In this document: positions 46,540 to 55,526 of the stretch, in pieces | Numbering within the stretch: the first letter of the stretch is position 1 | How the letters are laid out: the number at the start of each line of letters is the position of its first letter | Source: VMCP01 sp964408945 | Lineage (GTDB): Bacteria; Bacteroidota; Bacteroidia; NS11-12g; UBA955 | Reading direction: 5' to 3' | Length of the DNA: 64,000 nt | Assembly (NCBI GenBank): GCA_964408945.1 | Contig: CAYPBJ010000008.1 | Span: forward strand, 17,283-81,282 | Notes under the pieces: model-generated | Told to the model about the DNA's origin: nothing | The model's database searches: none | What the model saw: the letters and a program-made list of their open reading frames with translations, nothing else | Translations under genes and position numbers: made by a program

Positions 46540-47298
46540 TTAAGCTGCTCCTCCACTGGTTTTTAATTGTTCTGATGTTTTACCAAACCTACGTTCTCTG
46601 CTTTGATAGTCTTTTAAAGCCTCCAGAAAATGCTCTCTTCTGAAATCTGGCCATAAAACATTGGTAAAATGAATTTCGGAATAGGCAATTTCCCACAGCA
46701 AGAAATTACTGATTCTCATTTCACCACTTGTGCGAATCAATAAATCAGGATGAGGATATTCAGAAGTATTCAAAGCCTTATCAAGGGTCTTTTCTGTGAT
46801 TTGATCTACCTTCAAACTGCCTGATTCAACATCTCGAGCCACTTTTTTTACGGCCTCAATGATGTCCCACCTTCCGCTATAACTCAATGCTAAAATAAGG
46901 GTTGTTCTAGTATTGTCTTTGGTAGCTTCTTCGGTTTCTTTTAATTGTCTAACACATCTCGATGGCAAATCATCCATGTTACCAAGGGTTTTTACTTTAA
47001 CCCCATTTTTCATGAGTGAAGGAAGTTCTTTTTGGATGGTATCTACCAAAAGCTGCATGAGAGCATTAATTTCTGTTTTAGGTCTATTCCAGTTTTCAGT
47101 TGAAAACGTGTACAAAGTCAAATACTTAATACCCACTTCACCGGCAAATTCAACTGCATTCCTTACAGCACTCACTCCGTGCTTGTGACCAAAAATGCGT
47201 AAGTGTCCTTGCTTTTTTGCCCAACGTCCATTGCCATCCATAATGATTGCAACGTGTTCGGGAATTCGAGTGGGGTCTAGGTGTTCGAGGTCTGACAT
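46540..47298 (-). CDS. uppS: Isoprenyl transferase (undecaprenyl diphosphate synthase)
   Basis: The enzyme of about 252 residues makes the C55 lipid carrier for peptidoglycan and O-antigen by cis-prenyl transfer. It has the signature IIMDGNGRWAKKQGHLRIFGHKHG, with the catalytic aspartate, and DLLIRTSGEMRISNFLLWEIAYSE. The ATG at 47298 is preferred to an upstream TTG because it avoids overlap with the DUF6089 gene. It lies between a DUF6089 gene and bamA in a likely envelope operon. Confidence 0.95.
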   Translation of the reverse strand: MSDLEHLDPTRIPEHVAIIMDGNGRWAKKQGHLRIFGHKHGVSAVRNAVEFAGEVGIKYLTLYTFSTENWNRPKTEINALMQLLVDTIQKELPSLMKNGVKVKTLGNMDDLPSRCVRQLKETEEATKDNTRTTLILALSYSGRWDIIEAVKKVARDVESGSLKVDQITEKTLDKALNTSEYPHPDLLIRTSGEMRISNFLLWEIAYSEIHFTNVLWPDFRREHFLEALKDYQSRERRFGKTSEQLKTSGGAA

Positions 47299-47303
47299 GG
47301 AAA

Positions 47304-48158
47304 TTATCTGCAAATTAAAGGTGTAAAGCGATACGATAGGTTAAAACCATAGAAATAATACCAATCGTTCAAATGGGAAGATCCGCGATAAGTACCCGCA
47401 GCCAAAGTGGGTTGACCGTTTAATGTTTGAGCCTGACTGTATTGAGCTGATCCTTCGCTTCTGTCTTTCTTCATTTTAGCATAATCAGGATAAACCCCTT
47501 CAACATCATCTAGCTTATCCATAAACGTCTTTCGCCAAATCGCTTCAACGCCAAAAATCCATGCTCCGCGGTTTTTCGTGTGAGTGCTTCTCACTTTAAA
47601 GCCCAAACCTATAGGTACGCTCATTTGGAGCCTACTGTAATTTCTATTTCTGTTCTCAGTATTGAGCACTCTTAAATTCACATCTTCTTTATCTAACCTA
47701 TACGGATCAAACATATAACCACTCAGTCCAATGAGTGCATATGGAGTAGACGTATTGTTATTGATATTTGTTCCAAAAGCTTTGAAATCAAAGTTCAACA
47801 TTGACGAATACTCATAAATCTTGGTTTGAAAGTTCAGATTTTGAAATTGTAAGTTAGGGTTACCATCAGTTGTGCCCGATATTTCTAAAAAACTAATCTG
47901 ATTACGCCAAGCGAAATAATTGCTCAAATTTCTCTTATAGTAAGCTCCATAAGACAAATGAAAATGCTTCCAGTTTTGACCTTGAGATAAATCGCCGTAA
48001 TAATTGCTTACGCCAACAACTGCACCCCATTCTTTACGTCCAGAGAAATATCTTTGACCCCATAGAACTCCTGACCAAGCCAAAATTAGACCCAGTAAAC
48101 AGAATTGTTTAATACTGCCAGTGTTCCGTTTAGAATTGGAAACAGGTTGTTTTTCCAC
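47304..48158 (-). CDS. DUF6089 outer-membrane beta-barrel-like protein (copy 2)
   Basis: The 284-residue protein has a hydrophobic N-terminal segment that looks like a signal peptide (QFCLLGLILAWSGVLWGQ). It opens with the DUF6089 motif EWGAVVGVSNYYGDLSQ and ends in alternating aromatic strands (WYYFYGFNLSYRF). It is homologous to the gene before it on the same strand and overlaps that gene's end by 29 bases. Homologues usually precede uppS and bamA in Bacteroidota. No function is established; an outer-membrane role is inferred from fold and operon. Confidence 0.82.
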   Translation of the reverse strand: MEKQPVSNSKRNTGSIKQFCLLGLILAWSGVLWGQRYFSGRKEWGAVVGVSNYYGDLSQGQNWKHFHLSYGAYYKRNLSNYFAWRNQISFLEISGTTDGNPNLQFQNLNFQTKIYEYSSMLNFDFKAFGTNINNNTSTPYALIGLSGYMFDPYRLDKEDVNLRVLNTENRNRNYSRLQMSVPIGLGFKVRSTHTKNRGAWIFGVEAIWRKTFMDKLDDVEGVYPDYAKMKKDRSEGSAQYSQAQTLNGQPTLAAGTYRGSSHLNDWYYFYGFNLSYRFTPLICR

Positions 48159-49071
48159 CTGTAATTTTTCTAGTCAAAGTGATATTTAAAAAAAGGTACC
48201 AGTCTTTAGTTTTATCGTTTCCACGAGCAGCGCCCAAACGCTCTTCGCTACCGTAATCATTGACCAACGATGGATTTTGCAATTCAGGAGTTCGGTCGCC
48301 CAAAGCAGCCGCAAGCCCCGTATTTGCACCACCAATAATTTGGGGATCCACGTAAGTCATACTAATATCGTCTAAGTAATCAGTGAAAGTTTTACGGGCA
48401 CCAAGCTCAATACCCCAAGCCCAAACTTCACTGAATTGCTTTTTGTATCCCACACCTAAAGGAATGGATACAGTGGTTAATGCATATCTTCTTCTCTCGT
48501 TAAATTTGGTTGTCTCCTGGCCTTCTGTTCCTAAAGGCTGAAGTTCTATCCACTGCCCGTCAAAACGACTCAAATCCATATTGTAGTTAGCTACAGTGTG
48601 AACACTTGGAATATAATTAAACTCAGCACGAGGATTGAATTTAAAAACTCCAATTCCAGCAAACACATAAGGAGAACCTGGATTGAAACGCTGGGTTTCA
48701 CCAAAACCTAAAATGTTGTATTCAATTGTACCGCTAACTTCAAACACATTGCTTTTGAAGCTCAAGTTGCGTTTATATCTATCAGCAATATCAGCATAGT
48801 TGGCATCACTACCACTGATTTGTCCAAAAACTGCATTTCCTCGTAAAGTGACAAAGTCAGTATAATTGAACCTGCAGATAATTCCGCCCATTGGATGGGT
48901 TTCATTTAATGCGATTGAAGGCGATAGTTCGCCCAAATAATTAGATGCTCCACCCGTTAAGCCTACCTCGATAGGCTTGCCCTTGAACCGCTTAAATTGA
49001 GCTTCTGCCGTATTTGTGCTTACAAACGTCATTAAACAAACCGCAGCAAATTGTATCGTTCTGTTCAGCAT
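48130..49071 (-). CDS. DUF6089 outer-membrane beta-barrel-like protein (copy 1)
   Basis: The protein of about 313 residues has a signal peptide ending TAEA-Q and the family motif IEVGLTGGASNYLGELSPS. A beta-barrel-like body follows (WYLFLNITLTRKITGG at the end). The ATG at 49071 is preferred to an upstream start because it places the signal peptide at the N-terminus. It is a paralogue of the next gene, and the two probably arose by tandem duplication. Function unknown; its position before uppS and bamA suggests an envelope role. Confidence 0.82.
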   Translation of the reverse strand: MLNRTIQFAAVCLMTFVSTNTAEAQFKRFKGKPIEVGLTGGASNYLGELSPSIALNETHPMGGIICRFNYTDFVTLRGNAVFGQISGSDANYADIADRYKRNLSFKSNVFEVSGTIEYNILGFGETQRFNPGSPYVFAGIGVFKFNPRAEFNYIPSVHTVANYNMDLSRFDGQWIELQPLGTEGQETTKFNERRRYALTTVSIPLGVGYKKQFSEVWAWGIELGARKTFTDYLDDISMTYVDPQIIGGANTGLAAALGDRTPELQNPSLVNDYGSEERLGAARGNDKTKDWYLFLNITLTRKITGGKTTCFQF

Positions 49072-49121
49072 GGTAATTAGCAAATTTAACCTTTTGGAAC
49101 TGATTTTCATAATTAAAACGT

Positions 49122-49919
49122 TTAACTCCTTTGTTTTACTACGTAATACATACCCATGGTGATAAAATTCCTAATCCAAGGTATCCAAACAAAGGGAGCA
49201 ATTTGCAAACGAGGCTTAATTCCAAACTTGAATTCATATATAGGATTGAACAAGTAAAATCGTCTGTTAACAACCTCAAACTTTGTTTCTTTACAGATTC
49301 TTTCGAAACGTTCAATACTGATTCCCGTGCTCCGAATTTCTTCCATAGTGTTGATTCCGCTTTGGTTAACACCCAATAATTTCAAGACCCATGGATATAA
49401 TTTGCCAGGTAACAAGTGATAATAAGGAAGTTTTGCAGCCCATTTTGAATGAAGCACCTGTTGATGCCCACCATAAGGCATCATCCACGGTGGAAAAGCA
49501 AAAAACACCACACCTCCCGGCTTCAAAAATCGATGCAATTGAGGCATGAATTTTTCTTGATTGGGAATGTGCTCTATGACATCTTTGAGAATTACCACGT
49601 CATATAAAGTACCCAAATCGGTCTCAGGAATTACGTCGTAAATGTTCTTATTAAGAAATTGAACTTTACCTTCCTCCAATTCTTTTTCTAAAAACCGACG
49701 GGCATGTTCCAAACGAGATTCTTCCAACTCTATGCCTGTGGTTTGGCATCCTTTTTCAATGAATGCCTTCAAAACGCCCGCCTCTCCGCAGCCAATTTCT
49801 AAAATTGACATTCCTGGTTTTAGCGAAACACTCTTTTCTATGTAGGGAATAATGTGGTTTTTTGTGACCGTATAGGTCATTTCAAAATACCTCTTTTTGT
49901 CGCCGTGAAATTCGTACAT
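49122..49919 (-). CDS. Class I SAM-dependent methyltransferase
   Basis: The 265-residue enzyme has the SAM-binding motif I ILEIGCGEAG, the acidic motif II GIELEESRLEHARR, and the post-motif VILKDVIEHIPN. The C-terminal part is rich in prolines and aromatics (YYHLLPGKLYPW), unlike small-molecule methyltransferases, so a lipid, quinone or sugar substrate is possible. It starts 19 bases after the 3-hydroxyanthranilate dioxygenase gene ends. Substrate unknown. Confidence 0.85.
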   Translation of the reverse strand: MYEFHGDKKRYFEMTYTVTKNHIIPYIEKSVSLKPGMSILEIGCGEAGVLKAFIEKGCQTTGIELEESRLEHARRFLEKELEEGKVQFLNKNIYDVIPETDLGTLYDVVILKDVIEHIPNQEKFMPQLHRFLKPGGVVFFAFPPWMMPYGGHQQVLHSKWAAKLPYYHLLPGKLYPWVLKLLGVNQSGINTMEEIRSTGISIERFERICKETKFEVVNRRFYLFNPIYEFKFGIKPRLQIAPFVWIPWIRNFITMGMYYVVKQRS

Positions 49920-49938
49920 CTAACTGAATTCCTAAACC

Positions 49939-50457
49939 TTAGGGTTTTTGCATTACGTGGCCACAACTCTTACAAGTTCTCAAGTCTTCTGAATCATAAT
50001 AATGATTGAAGTGACTGATAAAATCAGTTTCAATGTTGTTCAATTCAAAATATGCTTCGTGCAATTTGTGATTGCATTTTTCGCAGAACCACAACAATCC
50101 ATCGGTAAAACCTTTTCCAACACGCACCCTCTCAATCACCAATCCAATACTACCTTCGGTTCTTCCTGGGGAATGGGGAACTTTAGGAGGCAAAAGAAAC
50201 ATGTCACCAGGACCCAATTTGATGGCCTTCTTTTCACCATCTTCTTGGATATTCACCGTGATTTCACCCTCCAATTGGTAAAACAACTCTTCGGTTTCGT
50301 TGTAATGAAAATCTTTCCGTGAATTGGGACCACCCACAATCATTACTATGTAATCTGTTCCCTCTGGATATAAATTTTTATTCGCAACTGGGGGTTTCAA
50401 CAAATGACGATTTTCATCAATCCATTTTTGCAAATTAAAAGGTGCCTTGACTGCCAT
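49939..50457 (-). CDS. nbaC: 3-hydroxyanthranilate 3,4-dioxygenase
   Basis: The 172-residue cupin enzyme opens 3-hydroxyanthranilate in the kynurenine route to quinolinate and NAD. Iron ligands are in DFHYNETEELFYQLEG and PPKVPHSPGR. A rubredoxin-like C-terminal site FCEKCNHKLHE plus CKSCGH is typical of the bacterial form. The ATG at 50457 is preferred; a TACTTTTG box on the minus strand lies at 50502-50509, giving a leader of about 40 bases. No other kynurenine gene lies nearby. Confidence 0.92.
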   Translation of the reverse strand: MAVKAPFNLQKWIDENRHLLKPPVANKNLYPEGTDYIVMIVGGPNSRKDFHYNETEELFYQLEGEITVNIQEDGEKKAIKLGPGDMFLLPPKVPHSPGRTEGSIGLVIERVRVGKGFTDGLLWFCEKCNHKLHEAYFELNNIETDFISHFNHYYDSEDLRTCKSCGHVMQKP

Positions 50458-50501
50458 ATTTTTTAGTGTTTTTATTGAACGTTGATCAATTTCAACAAAC
50501 A

Positions 50502-50509
50502 CAAAAGTA
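50502..50509 (-). promoter_or_regulatory. -7 box (TACTTTTG) for the dioxygenase gene
   Basis: A perfect TAnnTTTG box on the minus strand about 44 bases upstream of the dioxygenase ATG. It is divergent from the purF box at 50531-50538. The leader contains the palindrome TTGATCAA, of unknown meaning. Confidence 0.45.
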
Positions 50510-50530
50510 CATAATTTGATGAAGTATGCC

Positions 50531-50538
50531 TAAATTTG
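50531..50538 (+). promoter_or_regulatory. -7 box (TAAATTTG) for purF
   Basis: A perfect TAnnTTTG element ending 12 bases before the purF ATG at 50551; it supports that start over an upstream alternative. Confidence 0.5.
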
Positions 50539-50550
50539 AAAGGTCAACGC

Positions 50551-52443
50551 ATGAGCGACCCAATTAAGCACGAATGCGGCGTTGCATTTATACGCCTGCG
50601 AAAGCCCTTAGCCTACTACAAAGAGAAGTACGGTTCTTTATGGTACGGACTACACAAAATGCAATTTTTAATGACCAAACAACTCAACCGTGGACAAGAC
50701 GGTGCGGGTATTGGTGTCATTAAACTCAATCCCGAATTTGGAGATCGCTACCTTGCGAGGCAAAGAAGCGCAACAAAAACCGCCTTGGGTGACATTTTTG
50801 AAGCCGTATTTGCGTCCCTCAAAGACATCCCCGAAGAAAAACTCAATGACGAAGCCTACCTGAAAAAACACTATCCTTATGCCGGTGAACTACTTCTAGG
50901 ACATCTTAGATACGGTACTTATGGCGGCAACTCAATTGAAAACATTCATCCGTTTTTGCGCCAAAACAACTGGATGGCCAGAAACCTCATGATTGCGGGT
51001 AACTATAACATTACCAATACTGAAGAACTTTTCCAAAACCTCATTGAACTCGGTCAACAACCCAAGGAGAAGAGCGACAATGTTCTGATGCTAGAAAAGA
51101 TTGGACATTTTATTGATGAAGAAAACCAACGACTTTTTGGAATTTTTAAATCTCAAGGGTTCTCAAACTATGAGATCACAGAAAAAATCAAAGAAGAAAT
51201 TTCCATCTCAAGAATTCTAAAAAGAAGTTTCAAAAACATTGACGGAGGTTTCAACATGATTGGAATGTTGGGCCACGGCGATGCCTTTATCATTCGTGAC
51301 CCTGCCGGCATCAGACCTTCACACTATTATGCTGATGATGAAGTTGTTGTTGTCGCTAGCGAACGTGCGGCAATTCAAATGGCCTTCAATCTTTATCCAG
51401 AAGATGTTCGTGAATTAGGTCCAGGAAATGCCCTTATTGTCAGAAGAGATGGTTCTTTTAGCGAACAAAACATCATTGAACCCACAGAAAGAAAAAGTTG
51501 CAGCTTTGAACGAATCTATTTTTCGAGAGGAAACGATCAAGACATTTACGCCGAAAGAAAAGAATTAGGTAGGTTACTCGCTCAACCCGTCATGGATCTT
51601 TTGGGAAATGACTTGGTGAATACCGTTTTTAGTTACGTGCCAAACACCGCCGCAACTAGCTTTTATGGTTTGATTGACGGTATCCACGAAATACGACTTA
51701 AAATTCAAGCAGAAGCTTTAAAGAAAATCGATATCTCCAAAAATCCTGAAAAAGTAGATGAAATTCTATCTTGGAGGCCAAGAAGAGAAAAAATATTGGT
51801 GAAAGACGTTAAAATGCGCACTTTCATCACCAACGATAATGACCGCGAAGATCTGGTGTCTCACGTTTACGACATTACTTATGGAGTAATCAAATCATGG
51901 GAAGACACTTTAGTGATTATGGACGATTCAGTGGTTCGTGGAACCACTTTGAAAACGAGCATCTTGAGGTTACTAGATCGATTGGAACCAAAACGAATCA
52001 TTTTGGTGAGTTCGGCTCCTCAAATTCGTTATCCTGATTGTTACGGAATTGACATGAGTAAGTTGGGTGACTTGGCTGCTTTCAGAGCTGCCGTGGAACT
52101 TCATAAAGAAAAAGGAAACTCCAATATCTTAGATGAAATCTATCAATCAGCTCTCTCCGAACTTCAAAAACCAAAAGAAGATCAAATCAATGCAGTTAAG
52201 GCACTTTATCAACCTTTTACCGTTGAAGAAATATCTGCAAAAATTGCCGATATGGTAAAACCAACCGGACTGCGAGCCAAATTTGATCTTCTTTTCCAAA
52301 GTGTAGATAATCTGCATGAAGCGTGTCCCAAAGATTTAGGTGATTGGTATTTCACCGGTGATTACCCAACAACAGGTGGTACAGCAGTTGCCAATCGCTC
52401 TTTCATATATTTTTACGAAGGAAGATCTGAACGCGCCTATTAA
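50551..52443 (+). CDS. purF: Amidophosphoribosyltransferase
   Basis: The enzyme of about 630 residues catalyses the first step of purine synthesis. The N-terminal nucleophile cysteine follows an eight-residue leader (MSDPIKHE-CGVAF) that must be removed. The glutaminase domain continues to about residue 250, and the phosphoribosyltransferase motif is VIMDDSVVRGTT. It is about 150 residues longer than E. coli PurF, as usual in Bacteroidota. The start ATG at 50551 is chosen from the leader and the promoter box. Confidence 0.95.
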   Translation: MSDPIKHECGVAFIRLRKPLAYYKEKYGSLWYGLHKMQFLMTKQLNRGQDGAGIGVIKLNPEFGDRYLARQRSATKTALGDIFEAVFASLKDIPEEKLNDEAYLKKHYPYAGELLLGHLRYGTYGGNSIENIHPFLRQNNWMARNLMIAGNYNITNTEELFQNLIELGQQPKEKSDNVLMLEKIGHFIDEENQRLFGIFKSQGFSNYEITEKIKEEISISRILKRSFKNIDGGFNMIGMLGHGDAFIIRDPAGIRPSHYYADDEVVVVASERAAIQMAFNLYPEDVRELGPGNALIVRRDGSFSEQNIIEPTERKSCSFERIYFSRGNDQDIYAERKELGRLLAQPVMDLLGNDLVNTVFSYVPNTAATSFYGLIDGIHEIRLKIQAEALKKIDISKNPEKVDEILSWRPRREKILVKDVKMRTFITNDNDREDLVSHVYDITYGVIKSWEDTLVIMDDSVVRGTTLKTSILRLLDRLEPKRIILVSSAPQIRYPDCYGIDMSKLGDLAAFRAAVELHKEKGNSNILDEIYQSALSELQKPKEDQINAVKALYQPFTVEEISAKIADMVKPTGLRAKFDLLFQSVDNLHEACPKDLGDWYFTGDYPTTGGTAVANRSFIYFYEGRSERAY

Positions 52444-52459
52444 ATATTCATAGAATTAT

Positions 52460-52467
52460 TATTTTTG
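52460..52467 (+). promoter_or_regulatory. -7 box (TATTTTTG) for frr
   Basis: A perfect TAnnTTTG element ending five bases before the frr ATG, predicting a leaderless mRNA separate from purF. Confidence 0.55.
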
Positions 52468-52472
52468 CAACC

Positions 52473-53033
52473 ATGAGCAGTGTTAACGCCGTAATTGAAC
52501 AACTAAAAGAAAACCTCGAAAAAAATCTTGATCACACCAAAATTGAGTTCAAACGCATTAGAGCAGGTAAGTCCTCTCCTGATATGCTTGACGGTGTTTT
52601 CGTGGAATACTATGGTGCAAGTACCCCCATTGGGCAGGTTGCTAACGTCAATACCCCAGATGCTCGCTCTATCAATATTCAACCTTGGGACAAATCACTG
52701 ATAAATGCCATTGAAAAAGCAATCATCAACAGCAACTTAGGATTTGCACCCCAAAACGACGGTGAATACATAAGAATTAACCTTCCTCCCATTACCGAAG
52801 AAAGAAGAAAAGAATTGGTGAAACGCGCTAAAGCTGAATCTGAAAGTTCAAAAGTAGGTATCCGCAATTTGCGAAAAGACGCCAACGAAAAAATTCGCAA
52901 ACTTAAAGCCGATGGTGTAAGCGAAGACGAAATGGCAGCCGGTGAAGACCGCGTTCAAAAACTCGTTGATTCATTCATTGCCAAAACAGAAGAGCTTTTT
53001 GTTGACAAAGAAAAAGAAATCATGACGGTATAA
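52473..53033 (+). CDS. frr: Ribosome recycling factor
   Basis: The 186-residue protein releases the ribosome from mRNA after termination. It has the normal length and the three-helix pattern (HTKIEFKRIRAGKSSPDMLDGV, INLPPITEERRKELVKRAK, IRNLRKDANEKIRKLK). Its last 14 bases overlap the end of the convergent purK gene. Confidence 0.97.
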   Translation: MSSVNAVIEQLKENLEKNLDHTKIEFKRIRAGKSSPDMLDGVFVEYYGASTPIGQVANVNTPDARSINIQPWDKSLINAIEKAIINSNLGFAPQNDGEYIRINLPPITEERRKELVKRAKAESESSKVGIRNLRKDANEKIRKLKADGVSEDEMAAGEDRVQKLVDSFIAKTEELFVDKEKEIMTV

Positions 53034-54180
53034 TCCTCAATTGATTTTTTACCTCTGTTGCTCTAGTAATCAATTCCTCAAACGTATCAGCCGTCACCGT
53101 TACGTGACCCAATTTTCTGTGTGGGCGAGTCTCCACCTTGTTGTACATGTGCACAAAAACATCGTTTTGACCGTTCCAATGTGCTTCTTTTTCCAATTGG
53201 TAGTTCCCAGAAACACCTTCAGGTCCCACCAAGTTGATCATTGCCGATGGCTGAATAAGATCAGTCTCTCCCAAAGCTTGTCCCAATAAAATGCGATTCA
53301 ATTGGGCAAACTGACTGGTTTTGCAACCCTCAATGGTGTGATGTCCGCTGTTGTGAGGTCTAGGAGCAATTTCATTAACCCAAACATCGCCGTTAGGCAA
53401 AATAAACAACTCCACTGCAAAAAGTCCGGCAGAGTTCAACGCTCTAACCGCTTTCAAAGCAATTTCGCGAGCTGCTTTTTCTATTTCTTGGGATATTTGA
53501 GCGGGAGAAAACAAAAATTCTACCAAATTACTGACTGGGTTAAAATACATTTCTATTGCCGGAAAGGTTATTTGATTGCCCAGTTGGTCAATAGCTACAA
53601 TCACTGCTACTTCTAAAGCATCATGAGCAAACTTCTCTACCAATAAATCGCCGGTGAATGGCATACTTCCTGCAGAAATATCTTCACGAGATGCAATAAA
53701 AACACCTTTACCGTCATATCCACCGGTTCTGGTCTTAACCACCAATTTTTCGCCTCTAACCACCTCGTTACTGAACGTATTTTCATTTATCTCGGAAGCA
53801 TTCAGCAATAAATACGGTGCCGTTGGAATTTCATTTTTACTAAAAAACTGCTTTTGGATGCCTTTGTCTTGTATGATTTTAAGAACCTCTGGCTTAGGAA
53901 CAATCACTTTACCCTGTTTTTGTAATTCAATCAAAGCATCTACTGCAATATGCTCAATCTCCCAAGTCAATACTTCGCTTACCGCTGCTAACTTCTGTAT
54001 GTCACTTTCATTCTTCAATGAACCTACAATTAGTTCATCGGCAAGAGGCGCTGCTGGACAATCAACAGAACTTTCCAGAACGGTATATTTCACTTGGTTT
54101 TCAGAAGATTTTGCAGCCTCTAAAAGCATCATTCCTAATTGTCCACCACCTATAATACCCACTGATTTCGGCAAATTCAT
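53020..54180 (-). CDS. purK: N5-carboxyaminoimidazole ribonucleotide synthase
   Basis: The 386-residue ATP-grasp enzyme converts AIR, ATP and bicarbonate to N5-CAIR in purine synthesis. It has the start VGIIGGGQLGMMLLEAAK, VVKTRTGGYDGKGVFI and VNEIAPRPHNSGHHTIEG. A TAATTTTG box ends four bases upstream of its ATG, so a leaderless mRNA is predicted. It lies near purF, but on the other strand. Its 3' end overlaps frr by 14 bases. Confidence 0.95.
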   Translation of the reverse strand: MNLPKSVGIIGGGQLGMMLLEAAKSSENQVKYTVLESSVDCPAAPLADELIVGSLKNESDIQKLAAVSEVLTWEIEHIAVDALIELQKQGKVIVPKPEVLKIIQDKGIQKQFFSKNEIPTAPYLLLNASEINENTFSNEVVRGEKLVVKTRTGGYDGKGVFIASREDISAGSMPFTGDLLVEKFAHDALEVAVIVAIDQLGNQITFPAIEMYFNPVSNLVEFLFSPAQISQEIEKAAREIALKAVRALNSAGLFAVELFILPNGDVWVNEIAPRPHNSGHHTIEGCKTSQFAQLNRILLGQALGETDLIQPSAMINLVGPEGVSGNYQLEKEAHWNGQNDVFVHMYNKVETRPHRKLGHVTVTADTFEELITRATEVKNQLRIIPS

Positions 54181-54184
54181 GCTG

Positions 54185-54192
54185 CAAAATTA
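54185..54192 (-). promoter_or_regulatory. -7 box (TAATTTTG) for purK
   Basis: A perfect TAnnTTTG element on the minus strand ending four bases before the purK ATG. The divergent gene's near-consensus box TATCTTCG is at 54213-54220, seven bases before its ATG. Confidence 0.55.
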
Positions 54193-54227
54193 GGCTATGT
54201 GGCGTAAATTCGTATCTTCGAATAAAT

Positions 54228-55526
54228 ATGGCAGACCCCCTCTCGGTACTTTTACAGGCACAAACCGTTAACATTCCTAACGCAGGAAGTTGGCTTGTTG
54301 TCTTGGGTTGTTTAATTACCATAGGTTTTTTCTCTGGAATGGAAATAGCTTTCATCTCTGCCAATAAGCTGAGAATTGAATTAAAAACCAAAAAAGGTGT
54401 TTTTGGAGGGAAATGGTTGGGACGCTACATAAAAGACCCTAACGAATTCATCAGCACCGTTTTAGTTGCTATCAATTTAGCCTTGGTAATTTATGGTATT
54501 GCCATTGGTGATATTTTGAATTACTACCTCAATAAAATATCAGATTCTACCCTTTTTAACTTTTTAGCTACAACCATCATCAGTACTTTAGTGGTTTTAA
54601 TTACTGCCGAGTACATTCCCAAAACCATTTTTAAATTACAAGCTGACTCCCTCATTTTTGCCCTGATACTGCCTTTCAGACTGGCTAATATTTTGTTGTG
54701 GCCACTCATTGCCTTCATCAAATGGATTTCAGCACTGTTCATCAAGATAATTGCAAAAGACAGCATCGATGAACACACCCAAGTATTTTCTAAAATAGAT
54801 TTAGACAATTACATATCGAGCATTGAAAATGCTCAAAACTCAGAAACCCAAGAAATAGATACTGAAGCCTTTAGAAATGCATTAGACTTTTCAGACGTCT
54901 TGTCAAAAGACCTGATGGTTCCACGCACAGAGATTATTGCTATTGAAATCAATACCTCTCTAGACGTATTAAAAGCAAAATTCATTGAAACATCCTTATC
55001 CAGAATATTAGTCTACAAAGAAAACATTGACAATATCATTGGTTTCATACATCACAGTGACCTGTTCCAACAACCTGAAAAACTCCACGAAGTATTGCAT
55101 CCCGTTATCATTGTTAGTGAAAACTTAGATGCCCATGATCTCCTAAAAAGATTCATCAATGAGCGAAAAAGTATGGCTGTTATTGTAGATGAATTTGGAG
55201 GTACTGCCGGTATTGCTACGGTAGAAGACGTGGTTGAAGAAATCTTTGGTGAAATCAAAGATGAGTTCGACACCGAAGATGCACAAGAACAAAAATTAGG
55301 TGATCAACACTACCGTTTCGATGCCCGCCTAGAAATTGATTATCTAAACGAAAAATACGAACTCAATCTTTCGGAGGGCGAATTTAATACCTTGGGTGGA
55401 TATATCATCTTTTTTGCAGAACGCATTCCTCAAGTCGGTGATTCTATTAGACATGAAAACTTCGAATTTGTCATAAAAAAGATGAAAGGCGCTCGAATTG
55501 AAGAAGTAGAAATGAAAATCTACTGA
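54228..55526 (+). CDS. CNNM/CorC family protein (DUF21, CBS pair, CorC domain)
   Basis: The 432-residue protein has an N-terminal DUF21 membrane domain (about residues 20-190), then tandem CBS domains containing EFGGTAGIATVEDVVEEIFGEI, and a C-terminal CorC_HlyC domain (FNTLGGYIIFFAERIPQVGD). Such proteins act in Mg2+/Co2+ homeostasis; the Bacteroidota homologue GldE takes part in gliding motility. No gliding genes are seen here, so the plain ion-transport role cannot be separated from GldE. The gene overlaps the convergent DUF4249 gene by seven bases. Confidence 0.88.
   Translation: MADPLSVLLQAQTVNIPNAGSWLVVLGCLITIGFFSGMEIAFISANKLRIELKTKKGVFGGKWLGRYIKDPNEFISTVLVAINLALVIYGIAIGDILNYYLNKISDSTLFNFLATTIISTLVVLITAEYIPKTIFKLQADSLIFALILPFRLANILLWPLIAFIKWISALFIKIIAKDSIDEHTQVFSKIDLDNYISSIENAQNSETQEIDTEAFRNALDFSDVLSKDLMVPRTEIIAIEINTSLDVLKAKFIETSLSRILVYKENIDNIIGFIHHSDLFQQPEKLHEVLHPVIIVSENLDAHDLLKRFINERKSMAVIVDEFGGTAGIATVEDVVEEIFGEIKDEFDTEDAQEQKLGDQHYRFDARLEIDYLNEKYELNLSEGEFNTLGGYIIFFAERIPQVGDSIRHENFEFVIKKMKGARIEEVEMKIY

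Noticed and set aside
50482..50489. TTGATCAA palindrome in the dioxygenase leader
   Set aside because: An 8-bp palindrome occurs often by chance in AT-rich DNA and there is no second copy nearby.
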